This document shows positions 21,976 through 32,759 of a stretch of DNA of 64,000 bases, piece by piece; the stretch's first letter is position 1, and each line of letters starts with the position of its first letter. Made by a program: the position numbers and the translations under genes. The notes under the pieces are model-generated. The model did not search any database. It worked only from the letters and a program-made list of their open reading frames with translations, and had not been told where the DNA came from. Source of the stretch: Sipunculus nudus (Eukaryota; Annelida; Sipuncula; Golfingiida; Sipunculidae); assembly GCA_026874595.1 (NCBI GenBank), contig CM049308.1:75937124-76001123 (forward strand), written 5' to 3'.

Positions 21976-22667
21976 TAAATAATTTAATTTTCTTTTACTA
22001 GTTGGCAGCAATACGCTTCCGTATCCTTATGACATTTGGTAGAAAATCCTCTTTCAACATCAGATGTGTTCAAGTTCAGTGTCAAAGCAGCTGAGGCCAA
22101 ATATAAGAGTACTGGAAGGTCATTCCCATGGTTAAGAGAGATCAATGACCAGATTTGAAGTGCTTTTTCGTGGATACTGCTGCTGATGAACTAACTCCTT
22201 GAGTACTTTCCACTCATTGAGTGTGTCATCTATGCCCAGCCCATAGTATTCAAACATAGCTTTTACACACTCATCCCCCATTTTGCCATATCCTGTGAAG
22301 GTAAAACTGAGATAGGTCTCTAACTGAGCGCAGAAAATGCTTTGATAAGGTCTGTGCTTACCTCGGGAAATCTTTCAGCAAAACTGTTTAGCAAAATTTC
22401 TATGAAGTCTTTTTTTGCTTTTTGGAACTGTGTCTTTTTCCTAGTACTTAAGAATTGAAGTTAATGCCCTTTCAGGGTAGCTTAATTTCTGCCATCAACA
22501 CCAAATCCTGCTCAAAATTGTCAAAGTGGTGCATTGCCTTGTCCTCAAGCATAGCCTTTAGTGTGTCCTTGACTTTTTCCATCTTTCTATCCATCATGAA
22601 ATGCAAAACTGCAACGTTACAGTATGTTGTGAGTTTCTTTGATATTCCAGCAGCATTTGGGTTTTTT

Positions 22668-23540
22668 GCTCGGCTGAGTTTCAGTCATGCTGAGCTATAG
22701 CGATCACTCTTTGTCCGTCTGTCCGTTAACCAGGCACAAATCGTAACCGCAGGACCTAGAATCTTGTAACTTGAAATTCTGAGAGGTCCATGAAAAATCT
22801 CCTTGGAAACCAGATATTAGGGCTCTGTTACCCATATCCTTTGAGCTATGGAGCCCCAAAGTACCCCCCAGAATAGTCAAAAATATCATACAAAAACTTC
22901 AATATCTAATTAACTACATCAGTGATGGTCATGATTTTGGTATACATATTGATCATGAGATTTTCCATCAGTTCCTGCAGACTGGTGGAGCCACTTGTAT
23001 TTTTCAATCTTTTACCAATTTTTTTTTCCCAATTTTTGGACCTTTAAAAAGGTGAACATCTGTTAACAGGGCACAAATCGTAAAGACTGGACCTAGAATC
23101 TTCATTCTTGACACACTGAGAGACCTATGAAAAGTCTCCATGGAAACCTGAAATTAGGTCTCTGTTTCCCATATCCTTTAAGCTATAGGACTCCGAGGTA
23201 TCCCTCAGAATAATAGACAATTTGATACAAAAGCTGAAGTATCTGAACAACTAATGCAGAGATCACCATGATTCTTTGCATGGATATTGACCATTAAGTG
23301 TTTTTATTAGTTTCTGCAGACTGGTGGGGCCACCTGTATTTTTTTTTAAGTTTACGCATTTTTTCTCTATTTTTGAGATATATAAATACAGACACAATCT
23401 TGGCCTGATGGTTAATATGTTCGATGCTTCAGTTGAATGGGTATATACTACCATTCAGATGATAAAATTTCAGATGATAGCAATTTTTGCGAATCTCTTC
23501 CCAGTCAGCTGAGCGTCATGACCCATGGGTCACTTGTTTA
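22668..23540 (-). mobile_element. Tandem-repeat element (short copy) inside hAT pseudogene
   Basis: Minus strand: starts ACAAGTGACCCATGGGTCA with GCTCAGCTGA just after. It contains two ~330-bp units with GGTGGGGCCACC/GGTGGAGCCAC cores and GGTAACAGAGACCTAATTTC-type blocks. It ends with a diverged version of the 3' hairpin (GCTCAG...) near 22669-22697. Both sides are hAT coding sequence, giving real boundaries for the element, about 873 bp, with no long target duplication visible. Confidence 0.7.
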
Positions 23541-24276
23541 TCTTATGTTCAGCAAGAAACGTGACCAGAGAGTTCCATGTCATATATAAAGCTTCCAGGG
23601 CCGAATAAAAAGAAAACCACCGGACTGAACACACCTCTTTGTACTTCAGCTGAAGTTCCTCCAAAATACACTGTATCTGTTTAACTTGTTCACAGTGTTT
23701 AGTTGAATATTTAAAGAAGTAGCAGATTGAGGCAAATAGCTCCTGAAATTCCTTCATAAGCTTTACTTTATCTGCTGCTTGTGCAGAAGCCAGATTCAAA
23801 CGGTGAACAAGGCAGTGGACGTGAACGATTTTGCTATTCGCCTCTTTAATAGAGCGCCATCACTTCCAAAACTTGAAACTGTCTCTATTGTTACAGCTCT
23901 TTCTTTCAAAACTTCAACAATCCCACCATAGACAGTGGTTGCTGTTCCATCTGGGATTCTCACATTTGAAAGAAATGCGTCTCAGGTTTAAATTCAGAGT
24001 TTATCAATTTGGCATAGATACACAGTTTTTTTTCTGATTGGAAATGTCCGTGTCCTCATCTGCAAGGACAGACTTTGATGGAGACTTAGTTTATCCGAAA
24101 TATCAGCACGAAAGCAATAGCCATATCATCAGTGGCATCGGTCAGCATGCCAAAATCACGTTGTATCTGCGATGGGTTTGCAAATTCTTTGTAGAAAAGA
24201 CCAGCAAGACTTGCAATTAATGAGTGGCTACATCTTCTTTGGCCATCCAGTATGCTTTTTTATCAGGTCTATGATG

Positions 24277-24278
<2 letters not shown>

Positions 24279-24314
<36 letters not shown>
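24279..24314. repeat. (CT)n microsatellite
   Basis: About 36 bases of pure CT next to the 5' end of the hAT pseudogene. Confidence 0.96.
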
Positions 24315-24316
<2 letters not shown>

Positions 24317-24650
24317 CTGTACTAAAGTGTCAATAAGTTTGGGGATGGTTACTGCTGCAGGCTGCTCTGCAACAAGACAACTGCTGGTGTTTATCTTGAT
24401 CAACGTGTCGAACGACTGTTGATGTTCTTAAGTTACTAGTCCCTATCACCAAAGTATTCTGAGAGATTGGCTTGTGCATGCGGCAAATTGTGCAGAACGA
24501 GGGGTTTTTTTATCCAACCCCAAAGTTGGATACCCCTTTAGCCAGGTATTCATGAAAGGTTTAACTTTGGATGAGCTGGATGATGGTCTAGAGTCTAAAG
24601 TGGTGGATGATGGCTTGTCATGGTCATGAAAAGTTTGTCTACTTTTACAG

Positions 24651-25375
24651 GTGACAGAGGCAAAATCGGAGGAGATCCTTCACAGAGCTGGATTCTTTTT
24701 TATCAACGTTCCGGACGATGCCAAACAGTTAAAGGATCTGTCCATGAAGGTGAAATACCTTTCAATTGCACTTTAAATGATCATTCTGCCCAATAGTTAT
24801 ATTGTTGGAATTACGGCAGAAACAAACTAATTGGTGATTAATGCAAACGATAGGTCGCACTGAAATGTTCTAGATATACATTTCAATGCACTTTTAATGA
24901 TCATTCTACCCAATAGTCATATTATTAGAATTAGTACAGAAACAAAATAATTGATGATTATTGCAAACCATGGGGTGCACTAAAATGCTCATTTTTTGGT
25001 TCCAGACGTATGAACATGGCGAGGTGGCCAACTGTAACGAGGAGCTTCTTCAAAGGACCAGTCCGCTGATCACACTCAACACCTATGTGCTGGACGCTTT
25101 GGTGGATGAACATGAGTGAGTACAATTTTTGTTATGTATACATTTATATATATAAGTAAAATCAGTATTGAATAGATAATCTGATAATTTCATCAGTTTT
25201 ACATGATGTTTAAGAATTTAAAGCACTTTATGAAAAAAGGCCATTATTTGGCTCTGCTCAACTATTATATCAATTTGGTGGTATTAATATTGAAAAAAAT
25301 GTGTATATTTTACTACACTTCAGGATGCGTGAACGGTCCAGGAATATAATAATCCCGGTGGAGACTCCAGACTAA
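24651..25375 (+). CDS. Candidate exons of an unrecognised gene (first block)
   Basis: Three phase-consistent exons: 24651-24749 (33 codons), 25006-25115, and 25324 to a TAA near 25375. Borders are an acceptor after CTTTTACAG, donors GTGAAA and GTGAGT, and acceptors GGTTCCAG and CACTTCAG. Landmarks: EEILHRAGFFFINVPDDAKQ, TYEHGEVANCNEELLQRTSP, LNTYVLDALVDEHEMRERSR. It is a soluble, charged protein with no domain I recognise. Immediately after the stop an ATG opens another frame (see the next block), so this may be one gene broken by a frameshift. Confidence 0.4.
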
Positions 25376-25378
25376 GAT

Positions 25379-26368
25379 GATGGGGGATCATCTTTTGAAT
25401 AAAGCAATGGATCAGGTAAATGTACAATATTTGTTATAAACTACTGTTTTGTTATTTTGTTATTTTGTCTTGATGAAACCTGCTTATATGGTACACATTC
25501 TATTCCAGGCCAGTCGTGACCTTCAGAGCTTGATATCCATGGAGAGGAAGATCGTCTTAGGGAAGAATCGGGTATTGCAACTTAAGGGTCAGCTTCTGGA
25601 TTCGCCGACTGATACTCCATTGAAGGGCCGACTTGCACGGAACGACGCCATTGATATTTCTGGCTGAACTGGTGAGTTGTTCTCATGGCACATTTTGTTA
25701 ATCAGAATTAACTGTTTTACTTCATTTGACAGATGTAGGAGGTTGCCTCAGGGCTCCAAATGTGCAGGGAAGATCTGATGGACTTGTTCCTGGCAATGAT
25801 TCTGACGAGAGGCATCAGAAGATTCCAGGCTGTCTCAGAAATTCACGAGGATGTCACTTGTTGGCAACATATTCAGACCCTAGTGGCCAGTTATGGATAT
25901 CAAGAAGTTGGTACAATTTGGTCATACATTTTCATTTAGAATATCTCCTGCATTCTCATATGAGTCAAATGAAAGAATCTCATTCTACATTATTGTTATC
26001 CAAGTTTGACAGATGAAAGTATTATGAATTTTGTTTAATCATAGGTTAGAATGATCATCAACCCTGACATAAAGACAAAATTCGGCAACGATAGGGGCAT
26101 ACCGGCTATTGCAGCTAGGGTGACCCAGCTGCTCAACCAGGCCAAAACGGTGAGCTGATATTGTTACACTCATGTTCAGGTCGTAGATCTTCATTGGAGA
26201 TTGCCAGAGGTTTCCAATTATCAGAATTATCATATCAAATTATATCTTGCTCATGTGGTTGTAATTATCACACTTGTTCATGTGGTTGTTCGTCTTGAAT
26301 ATTATATAATCAGTTTATAATATATTTATAATATTTTCCACTTATAGGTGAAAGCTGGCCGCATATAG
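25379..26368 (+). CDS. Candidate exons of an unrecognised gene (second block)
   Basis: Open blocks with splice-like borders: from about 25379 to the donor at ATCAG|GTAAAT; about 25509-25670 (ASRDLQSLISMERKIV, then KNRVLQLKGQLLDSP, ending at a stop); about 25738-25905 (EVASGLQMCREDLMDLFLAM, IHEDVTCWQHIQTLVASYGY); and 26045-26149 (NPDIKTKFGNDRGIPAIAAR, VTQLLNQAKT). The last two join in phase 0, and the following exon at 26348 reads VKAGRI then stop. The join between the second and third blocks breaks the frame, so either an exon border is misread or the locus is decaying. No family recognised. Confidence 0.33.
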
Positions 26369-26693
26369 TAAAGGAGGTCACGGCCCAAATCGGAACTTGG
26401 GGAAAAGAAAATGTGGGAGTCGGAAACTCATGGTTTGGTGCCGCCAGGAGAAGAGATGGGGAAGGGGAACAGAGATCGGAAAATGGAGCTGCATGTATGA
26501 TTCAAAAAAGCATTATACCACTTCCGCTCCTAAAAAGTGTACCAAGGTATAAAAAACATTACTTTCAACCTCAATGCATCTCAAAACATCTAACTCTTGC
26601 ACATTTTTTATTTGCGTTAGACTCAAATATACTAAATGTACCCTTGAGCAATATATTTATGCTCACTTATTCTTCTTGACAATATATTCACAG

Positions 26694-27383
26694 CCTTGAA
26701 AATGGACCATCTGATGATGGAAATGATAGAGAGTGAAAACGACAGTGATTTTGGGGTGAGACTTTGACTAATACTCTTTGCTATTTGTAACTCTTTTATA
26801 ACTAATTGTATTGACTGTTTGGAGTAAGATGTATCATTAAATAATTGATACTTTTGCTCTTGCAGACGCTGAGCAGTAATGGCCACCAAGACGGAGCCTT
26901 TGATCGAAAATCAAGAGGTAAAGATAAGGGACTAGTAAGTAAAAAGAATTGGCATAATAAATGCAGAACGTGCTCTGAAACTCAATAATATGACATGATA
27001 ATGTTGGTGATTTTGCAGAGTGATGGGTGTGACCAGTCCCTCCTTGATATGTGAACACACCGCACACCATCATAACCAAGCTCAGTCAGAAGATGTGTCC
27101 AGTGATGACAGCCAGCTGGTAGATAATTGTATTTTTTTTTCAAAGGTTTTAAAAACAAATGCATTTGTGAAAGTTGCCTGAGTAAATGGAACCAACTTTT
27201 AATTTGCAGAGAGATGACAGTGATGCCGAACAGTCTGTAACAACGAATAAAGGAACAAACTGAGGAGCACTCCTCGAGACCAGGACAATAGTGAATGATC
27301 ATTGGCAGATGAGATGGCCAGCAGTTCTAGTGACAAGACCCCAAACACGTTCTAAGGACACGGCCAGTCGTCCGAGTATAAAG
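26694..27383 (+). CDS. Acidic Ser/Asp-rich exon chain before the PHD segment
   Basis: Short exon-like blocks after CAG acceptors near 26694, 26866, 27018 and 27210. They encode acidic stretches such as ESENDSDFG, SSNGHQDGAFDRKSR, SEDVSSDDSQL and RDDSDAEQSVTTNKGTN. The last block has a stop and changes frame before ending at AAAG|GTAGG (27383). Acidic linkers of this sort often precede a PHD finger, and a PHD-coding pair lies 3 kb downstream. Frame breaks make this either a relic or a set of exons whose borders I could not place. Confidence 0.28.
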
Positions 27384-27536
27384 GTAGGAGTTTTGTTCAT
27401 TTTCTATATTTCTGGAATTTGAGGCCTTAAATACATGAAGTGAATATACAGTTTATAACTAAATTAAGTGATAGTTGCATGCCCTTGTGTATAACGATAC
27501 TAGGTTTCCTCACTACATTTAAACATTTTTTTGCAG

Positions 27537-27887
27537 ACTAACCAGAGACGCGGTAAGGAGAGAGTTGGTGATGAGCTGGATCTCCCGTCAGACCCCCCAA
27601 CATGTTCTAAGGACAAGGCCAGTCGTCAGAGTCAAAAGGTAGGGGTTTGATCATTTTCTATATTTCTTAAATCTTTGGCATAATATACAGATGAAATACA
27701 GGTTATTTCTAAATTAAGTGATAGTTGCATGCCCTTGTGTATAACGATACTAGGTTTCCTCACTACATTTAAACATTTTTTGCAGACTAACCAGAGACGC
27801 GGTAGGGAGAGAGTTGGTGATGAGCTGGATCTCCCTTCAGACCCCCCAACAAGTTCTAAGGACAAGGCCAGTCGTCAGAGTCAAATG
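27537..27887 (+). repeat. Tandem duplication of a 102-bp exon with its intron
   Basis: Two exons, 27537-27638 and 27786-27887, each exactly 102 bp, phase 0 at both ends, with TTTTTTGCAG acceptors and GTAGGGG donors. Period 249 bp. Both are open, encoding TNQRRGKERVGDELDLPSDP then PPTCSKDKASRQSQK (first copy) with few changes in the second. The upstream intron sequence is duplicated too. The 3' part of the same exon recurs at about 27340-27383 as a third, more diverged copy. Because 102 is a multiple of three, the duplication would lengthen the protein without a frameshift. Confidence 0.6.
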
Positions 27888-27899
27888 GTAGGGGTTTGA

Positions 27900-29940
27900 T
27901 CATTTTCTATATTTCAAAAATCCGGGGCCTAAAATACTATTGAATATAAAAAGTAAATCTATAGTTAGAATTATACTCTTGTAGAACTACACTAGATTTA
28001 TATTCGACATGCTACATTATATACACAAAAGCTAAAGCTTTCTAAGGACACGGGCCCCTAGAATTATATTCGACATATTACATTACTAGCTGATAAACCC
28101 GGTATACCGGGCTTATTGCCTAGGTTGGGGAGATATATTAACTGAGATTTGGAATGTTTGCTCAATTTTTATTCTAAAAGATAACAGAAAATAGTTTTTT
28201 AGTGGTAAACTGTCTCAAAAGATATGCATAAATATTTTTTACATTTATAATGCGGGGCTGTCCTCGTGGCAAGAATACCCCGGTATGTTTACCTTGAAGA
28301 ACTGGTCAGTGATGATGTTTACATTGCGAACCGGAATTTAGGTTTTCGATGATATCTGACAGGATTCTATCATTGGACGTATAAAGATTAGTTGATGTGA
28401 GGAACACATTAAAAATGTATTAAATGTACGTTGCAAGGAAACTGTTCCTGAAGAAAGAAACAGAAATATCCATACCTCGTAAATATAGTAGAAGCGGACA
28501 CAACGCGACTCGGCCCAAGTATAGAATCGTGTCTTGATCTAATTATTGTTATAAACTGACTGGACCGTCTCATATTAGTAGTAATCGACATAAGTCATAG
28601 CATGCCTGATGATATTGCATCGACATGCCTCTTACTTCTCCATTACATGTTTCCTAAACATCATTACGTCCGTCCGTATACACCCATAACCTCGTCCACG
28701 TAGATCAGATTCTATTCTCGCTCCCGTGACTCCTTGCAGAGGACCCGTATCCAATTTTCAGCCACCGCAACCCTTATTTTGATCGTATCATACAAATTTT
28801 GAGGCTTGAGACCCCTGACACCACTCCACCCCACCCAACTCCACCCCTGATACTGAAATTGGGACCTTGAATTAGGTTTTGTCATTAATCCTCCTGGGTT
28901 GAACTCTCCATTTCATAAAGCGAGGAACATGTGTTTTTCCCTTTTACTGACCACGCACGTGGTTGAGAGCCTCGTTCAAATGTGAGACCAGACAGGGTCA
29001 AATCTGTCACTGAAAGCAAGCGTTATTCATATGAACAATAGCAGGGCTTGAGGTTGAGTGACCACGATGCAAGCATTCCGGTCATTGCCGAAGGCAGTTC
29101 GGCTGTGCTCGGTATAACCTCTGTGCAAGTCAGTAAAAACGGAAAAATCACTCAAAATTTTATGTACATTAAAAATTATTTATTCTCATATCGCCTATGG
29201 CACTGCAGGGATAATAACCTTTAAAATGATGTATGGCACAGTATTGTACACAACGCGGTTTTAGAGAACATTGCGAACAGACCTGAACCGAATTCCTTTT
29301 ATAAGTATAAAGATATATTCAAAAACTAAAGCTCTGCTGTGTATTCATACATTTCGTAAATTCCTCAGCAAGATGGACATCAGAGATAGAAGAGTTCTAT
29401 CAGCACCTGCCTGATGGAAGTTCAGATATATGTAGTAGAGAACACACCCACTCCATATTTTTTTGTAACTTTGTAACCTGGCAGATTGTAGCAGACAAAG
29501 AGTCAAGACAATGCCTGAAGAGATATATATTATTCTATTAATATTTATCAGTATGACTAACTGTCAGATTGTAGTATTTTCCTAACTTTTTACCAAATGG
29601 TATTTATATATTTCAGGATCATGTCTTACGGAGTCCAAATGATGAGGTCCACTTACATGACTTGAGGGATTAAGACATTATCTACATAATCAAAAATCTA
29701 AAATCCTGACATATATTTATGTCATGAGAAAAAAATTTTAAGAAAAAATTTCTTAGCTTGTATCCAGATATTTGCCATCCGGAAGCCAGAAAAAAAACAA
29801 AGAAACGGTACGTCAAAACCCAATGTGTAAGATAATTGCTTACAAGGTAAATGTTCATCAAAATGACTATGAATAAATTTGCAATTGTAACATGTATTAA
29901 TATTCAAGAATTTTGTTTAATGCTGTGGCATATGCAAAGA
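27900..29940. other. Intron-like or intergenic, no gene recognised
   Basis: Between the duplicated exons and the PHD exons. A short block after TATATTTCAG at 29617 reads DHVLRSPNDEVHLHDLRD then stop and could be a small terminal exon. A run of C-rich CCACTCCACCCCACCC near 28820-28850 is the only other oddity. Confidence 0.35.
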
Positions 29941-29948
29941 AATGAGCA

Positions 29949-30125
29949 CAGTGGAACCCCACAATTACGACCACCTTTAAGACTGACCAAAGTGGTCGTA
30001 ATTTGGTGGTGGTCGTATTTGTGAAATTCTAAGTTACATGATTCGTATATTCGGGACCAGGAAAGTTGGTCATAATTGTGGAGGTGATCACAATTGAGGG
30101 GTGGTCGCAAGATGGGGTTCCACTG
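29949..30125. mobile_element. 177-bp MITE with CAGTGGAACCCCA ends
   Basis: Perfect 13-bp terminal inverted repeats CAGTGGAACCCCA, and the arms pair further inside (CGACCACC...GGTGGTCG). The right flank is TA; the left is CA. CAGTGGAACC ends are typical of pogo/Tigger-like Tc1/mariner MITEs in invertebrates. It sits 27 bp upstream of the PHD exon acceptor. Confidence 0.75.
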
Positions 30126-30152
30126 TATTATTATTCTTATTCTTCTTTACAG

Positions 30153-30675
30153 ACAGGAACCACTGTATACTGTCTTTGTCTGGATGTGGCCTATGGAAAA
30201 ATGGTAGCATGCAATGGTGAAAAAGTAAGTTGACAGAGAGTTTATATCAGTTATTCATCATGGTAGTCGTACAAATTCTTTTATTATAAGGGCCTGTTTA
30301 TATAAAAATATTTCTGTCGGTACAAAGAACATTTTTCTTTTGGTACATTTTGCTGAATTGATATAGAACTGTTTACACATAATAGAGAATACTAGTAGAG
30401 TATCTAAATACTATAATACTACTATTCTGTTTTGCAATACTATAATCAGATAATCAACAGGTCTAAAACATCTTAGATTATGTACTAGTACTGCAGATTT
30501 CTAATTGTCCCTTCATATTATAAATACTATAATACTTGTTGTACTTCTATAATCACATATTCACAGGTCTAATATGCTTTTTTTTCTTTGTTTGCAGTGT
30601 CCATTTCAGTGGTTCCATTATGGATGTGTGGAGTTGACAGGGGAGCCAAGGGGAGACTGTGTAACCAGTAAATAG
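30153..30675 (+). CDS. ING-like PHD finger exons (C-terminal end)
   Basis: Exon 30153-30224 (after TTCTTTACAG, donor GTAAGT) and exon 30598-30675 (after TTTGTTTGCAG, ending TAG) join in phase 0. The product reads GTTVYCLCLDVAYGKMVACN, GEK, then CPFQWFHYGCVELTGEPRG. This follows the ING-family PHD pattern YCLC...GxMVxC...CPxxWFHxxCVxL...PxG. In that family PHD fingers bind histone H3 tails at Lys4. Here the last zinc pair is damaged: the tail is DCVTSK then stop, so C6 may be present but the C7 position is Ser (AGT, one change from TGT), and the Trp before C6 is absent. This suggests a weakened finger, a pseudogene, or an unseen further exon. It is likely the 3' end of the exon chain that starts at 24.6 kb. 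Confidence 0.6.
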
Positions 30676-30889
30676 CTGCACTGATAAATCCACAGAACCA
30701 CTAATGTATTGTTTCCGTAAAATCAGAAAACCATGCTACATGTACGATGTGTATTCTTTATAGACGGGTCAGTTTATGGTAAAAAATAGCCGAACCCCAA
30801 ACAAATTGCTACAAAAGGTTTTTCAACGGTTTTTGGTACTAATGAACACCTGGAATAGCATACTAAAAATCTAAGAAAATCTAACTTCC

Positions 30890-31590
30890 GGTATCATGTT
30901 ATTTTCAAGATGGAGTCCAAAATGGCCGCCAAGACCTTAAAACGGTCTTTTATCATTTATTTTCGTTGTAGAGTTAAAATTTTGTTATCTACTACTGGGT
31001 TTTCCTGGTCAAGAATTACATTGAAATCCACCAGAGCATCGTTGAGTGGTCTTGTGACCAACAAATCCAACATGGCGTCCAAAATGGCCACAAAGAACCT
31101 AAAAACGGCAATCAATCATTATTTTTCATCGTTTGAATTAAAATTGTGATTTATACCACTGGGTTTTCCTGGTCAAGAAATGCATTGAAACCAACTAGAG
31201 CATCGTCGAGTGGTCATGTGACTTACAAATCCAACATGGCGTCCAAGATGGCTGCCAAGGTCCTAAAAACGGCCTTAAATCATTTTTCATCTTAGAGTAA
31301 TAATTTGGATATCTACTACTGGGTTTCCCAGAGTCAAGAAATCCATTGAAACCAACTCTAGCAACGCTGACTTGCAACGTGACTTCCAAATCCAAGATGG
31401 TGTCCAAACCCGCTGCCAAAAATTACGCCTTATTAGGCGAGTAAATCATCTGTAATCATTTATTTTTCATCCTGTAGTTGTGATATTGATATCTACTAGT
31501 AATTAACACTGTTTTGAGGGTCAAGAATTTCCCTGAAACCAAACTTAATCATCAAATTAGTCATGTGACTGGCAAATTCAAAATGGTATA
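30890..31590. repeat. ~160-bp tandem repeat with ATGGCGTCCAAGATGGC core
   Basis: Four to five diverged units, each with ACTGGGTTTTCCTGGTCAAG, AGCATCGTTGAGTGGTC, ATCCAACATGGCGTCCAA and AATGGCCGCCAAG. Open frames here are repeat-derived. The repeated AAGATGGC/AAAATGGCCGC strings resemble YY1-type motifs. Confidence 0.8.
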
Positions 31591-32061
31591 AAAAATCTGC
31601 GCAGTGTCTGAAATACCAGCGACGGCGATTAAACCTGTTTGTCACTGTGCCGCAACAGCCTTGCGACTAGTTGGAGACACGACAAATACACGAGACAATT
31701 TTCACATTGAATCGTACTTACTACACGTTTGCGAACATCGTTCGAGTTTTTGCCAAAATTTCGACTGGAATTCGTATACCCATCGTGTGAATGTCGTGCG
31801 ATGTTTCCAAGACATTCGCACGCCTTTTGTGAAATATTCGCACGACAATTCGTATCCAGAATGTCAGATTCTCATTTTTATCTCACAATATTCGCAATGA
31901 AGTTGCATAGGTCGTAAACCCCTCTTTTAAAGTTGTCTCGCAGTTCTCACATTTCCTGACTCGCGGATACTGACTTGAAAATAGTTCGAGACATGTTTGA
32001 AACGGGTTTAAGACACCAGCGACGCCTCTGCGACTATTTTGCGAGAAACCTTGTTTTGCGA

Positions 32062-32093
32062 TTTTTTTAACTGATAGTCAGCTGAGCTAAAAA
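32062..32093 (+). repeat. Isolated 3' end of the hairpin-ended repeat family
   Basis: CTGATAGTCAGCTGAGCTAA after a T-run matches the right half of the 3' hairpin of the copies at 41685, 44402 and 48677. The body of the element is missing. Confidence 0.5.
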
Positions 32094-32242
32094 GGTTGCA
32101 TACATTGACATATATGACCAGGCAGATATTATGACAAGGCTGCTTTTTATTGGTGCACCATGTATACATTCTAAAATACTTTCTTAGCCCTTGTGGCGTA
32201 GTTTGCAAAGTACTATGCATGTAATGTATGGTATCTCTCCAG

Positions 32243-32743
32243 AAAGAAGAGCCTGCTACTGCATGTACATTCATGACCTTCACTGGAATTGACAGTGTAA
32301 GCGATACCGATGACACGTACAACATTTATACAGCTTCTGGTGATGATGTCAAAATGGTGACTGCCACAAGGAATGTTATCATGGCATTATTTGAAACTGC
32401 CAATGAGGATGAACTTTTAGCCAAATTCAGTGTGTTGGGTGAAATGGAAGTGATCATGAAAGGTAGGATGCTTTTAGTGCCCTTGTATTTATTGATGTTC
32501 CCCACTTCGTACTGGAAATATCTCTGTAAATTGCCAAACAAAATCTTTAAATTGCAACAAGATCACACACTTTGGTAATTTGTTTTGGAGGATCTGTTGA
32601 AAAATGTTTGGTTACTTGTTGCAGAAGTTAAATACAATGACCTGTTTGCAATGCCACCTGCTTTAAAGTGTTATGCAGCCACAGATGACTCAAAACTGAC
32701 TTCATATGCTCGTCAATCTTACCATGCCTCCTATTTTTGGTAA
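32243..32743 (+). CDS. Last two exons of an unrecognised acidic protein
   Basis: Exon 32243-32462 follows the acceptor GTATCTCTCCAG and ends at ATGAAAG|GTAGG. Exon 32625-32743 follows CTTGTTGCAG and ends in TAA. The phase-1 junction recreates a Glu codon and both parts stay open for 73 and 38 codons. Peptide landmarks: KEEPATACTFMTFTGIDSVS, DTDDTYNIY, TANEDELLAKFSVLGEMEV, then YNDLFAMPPALKCYAAT and a C-terminus SYARQSYHASYFW. No domain is recognised and no membrane segment is evident. It could be a distal part of the PHD-bearing exon chain ending at 30675 on the same strand, or an independent gene. Upstream exons were not resolved. Confidence 0.42.
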
Positions 32744-32759
32744 CCATCTATTAACTGCT

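Larger units (their letters stand above)
18380..22023. mobile_element. 3.64-kb foldback-like inverted-repeat element
   Basis: Flanked by a 6-bp direct repeat TCCTTA (18374-18379 and 22024-22029). Ends are near-identical 20-bp inverted repeats: TACGAATGCGTATTGCTGCC on the left and TACGGAAGCGTATTGCTGCC on the right (18 of 20). The inversion continues for more than 1 kb: 18380-19840 pairs with 22023-20950, with shared blocks such as AGGTGATTAAATTCTGTTG, TTATGATATAACGCAC, TTAGAACGAAATATTGA and AAGGAGACTACAC. The left arm carries an extra ~300 bp (about 19090-19390). The spacer (19860-20945) holds CT/TA microsatellites and a small CAG-ended element. No transposase is seen. It sits inside the hAT pseudogene. 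Confidence 0.82.
18200..24270 (-). pseudogene. hAT-type (ZNF862-like) transposase pseudogene in three pieces
   Basis: Piece 1 (24270-23541): AYWMAKEDVATH, VRIPDGTATTVYGGIVEVLK, GSDGALLK, then in a new frame HCLVHRLNLASAQAADKVKL and VRWFSFYSALEALY. Piece 2 (22667-22031): AKNPNAAGISKKL, DMAKMGDECVKAMFEYYGLG, ASAALTLNLNTSDVERGFST. Piece 3 (18373-18200): TLRNRLSAGWPDTIAVIKLE. These are the conserved RNase H-like and hATC dimerisation blocks of hAT transposases. Several stops and frame changes exist besides the two insertions (23540-22668 and 22023-18380). Removing the second insertion leaves the reading frame continuous across the hATC motif (CHKD|TLRNRLS). Confidence 0.8.
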
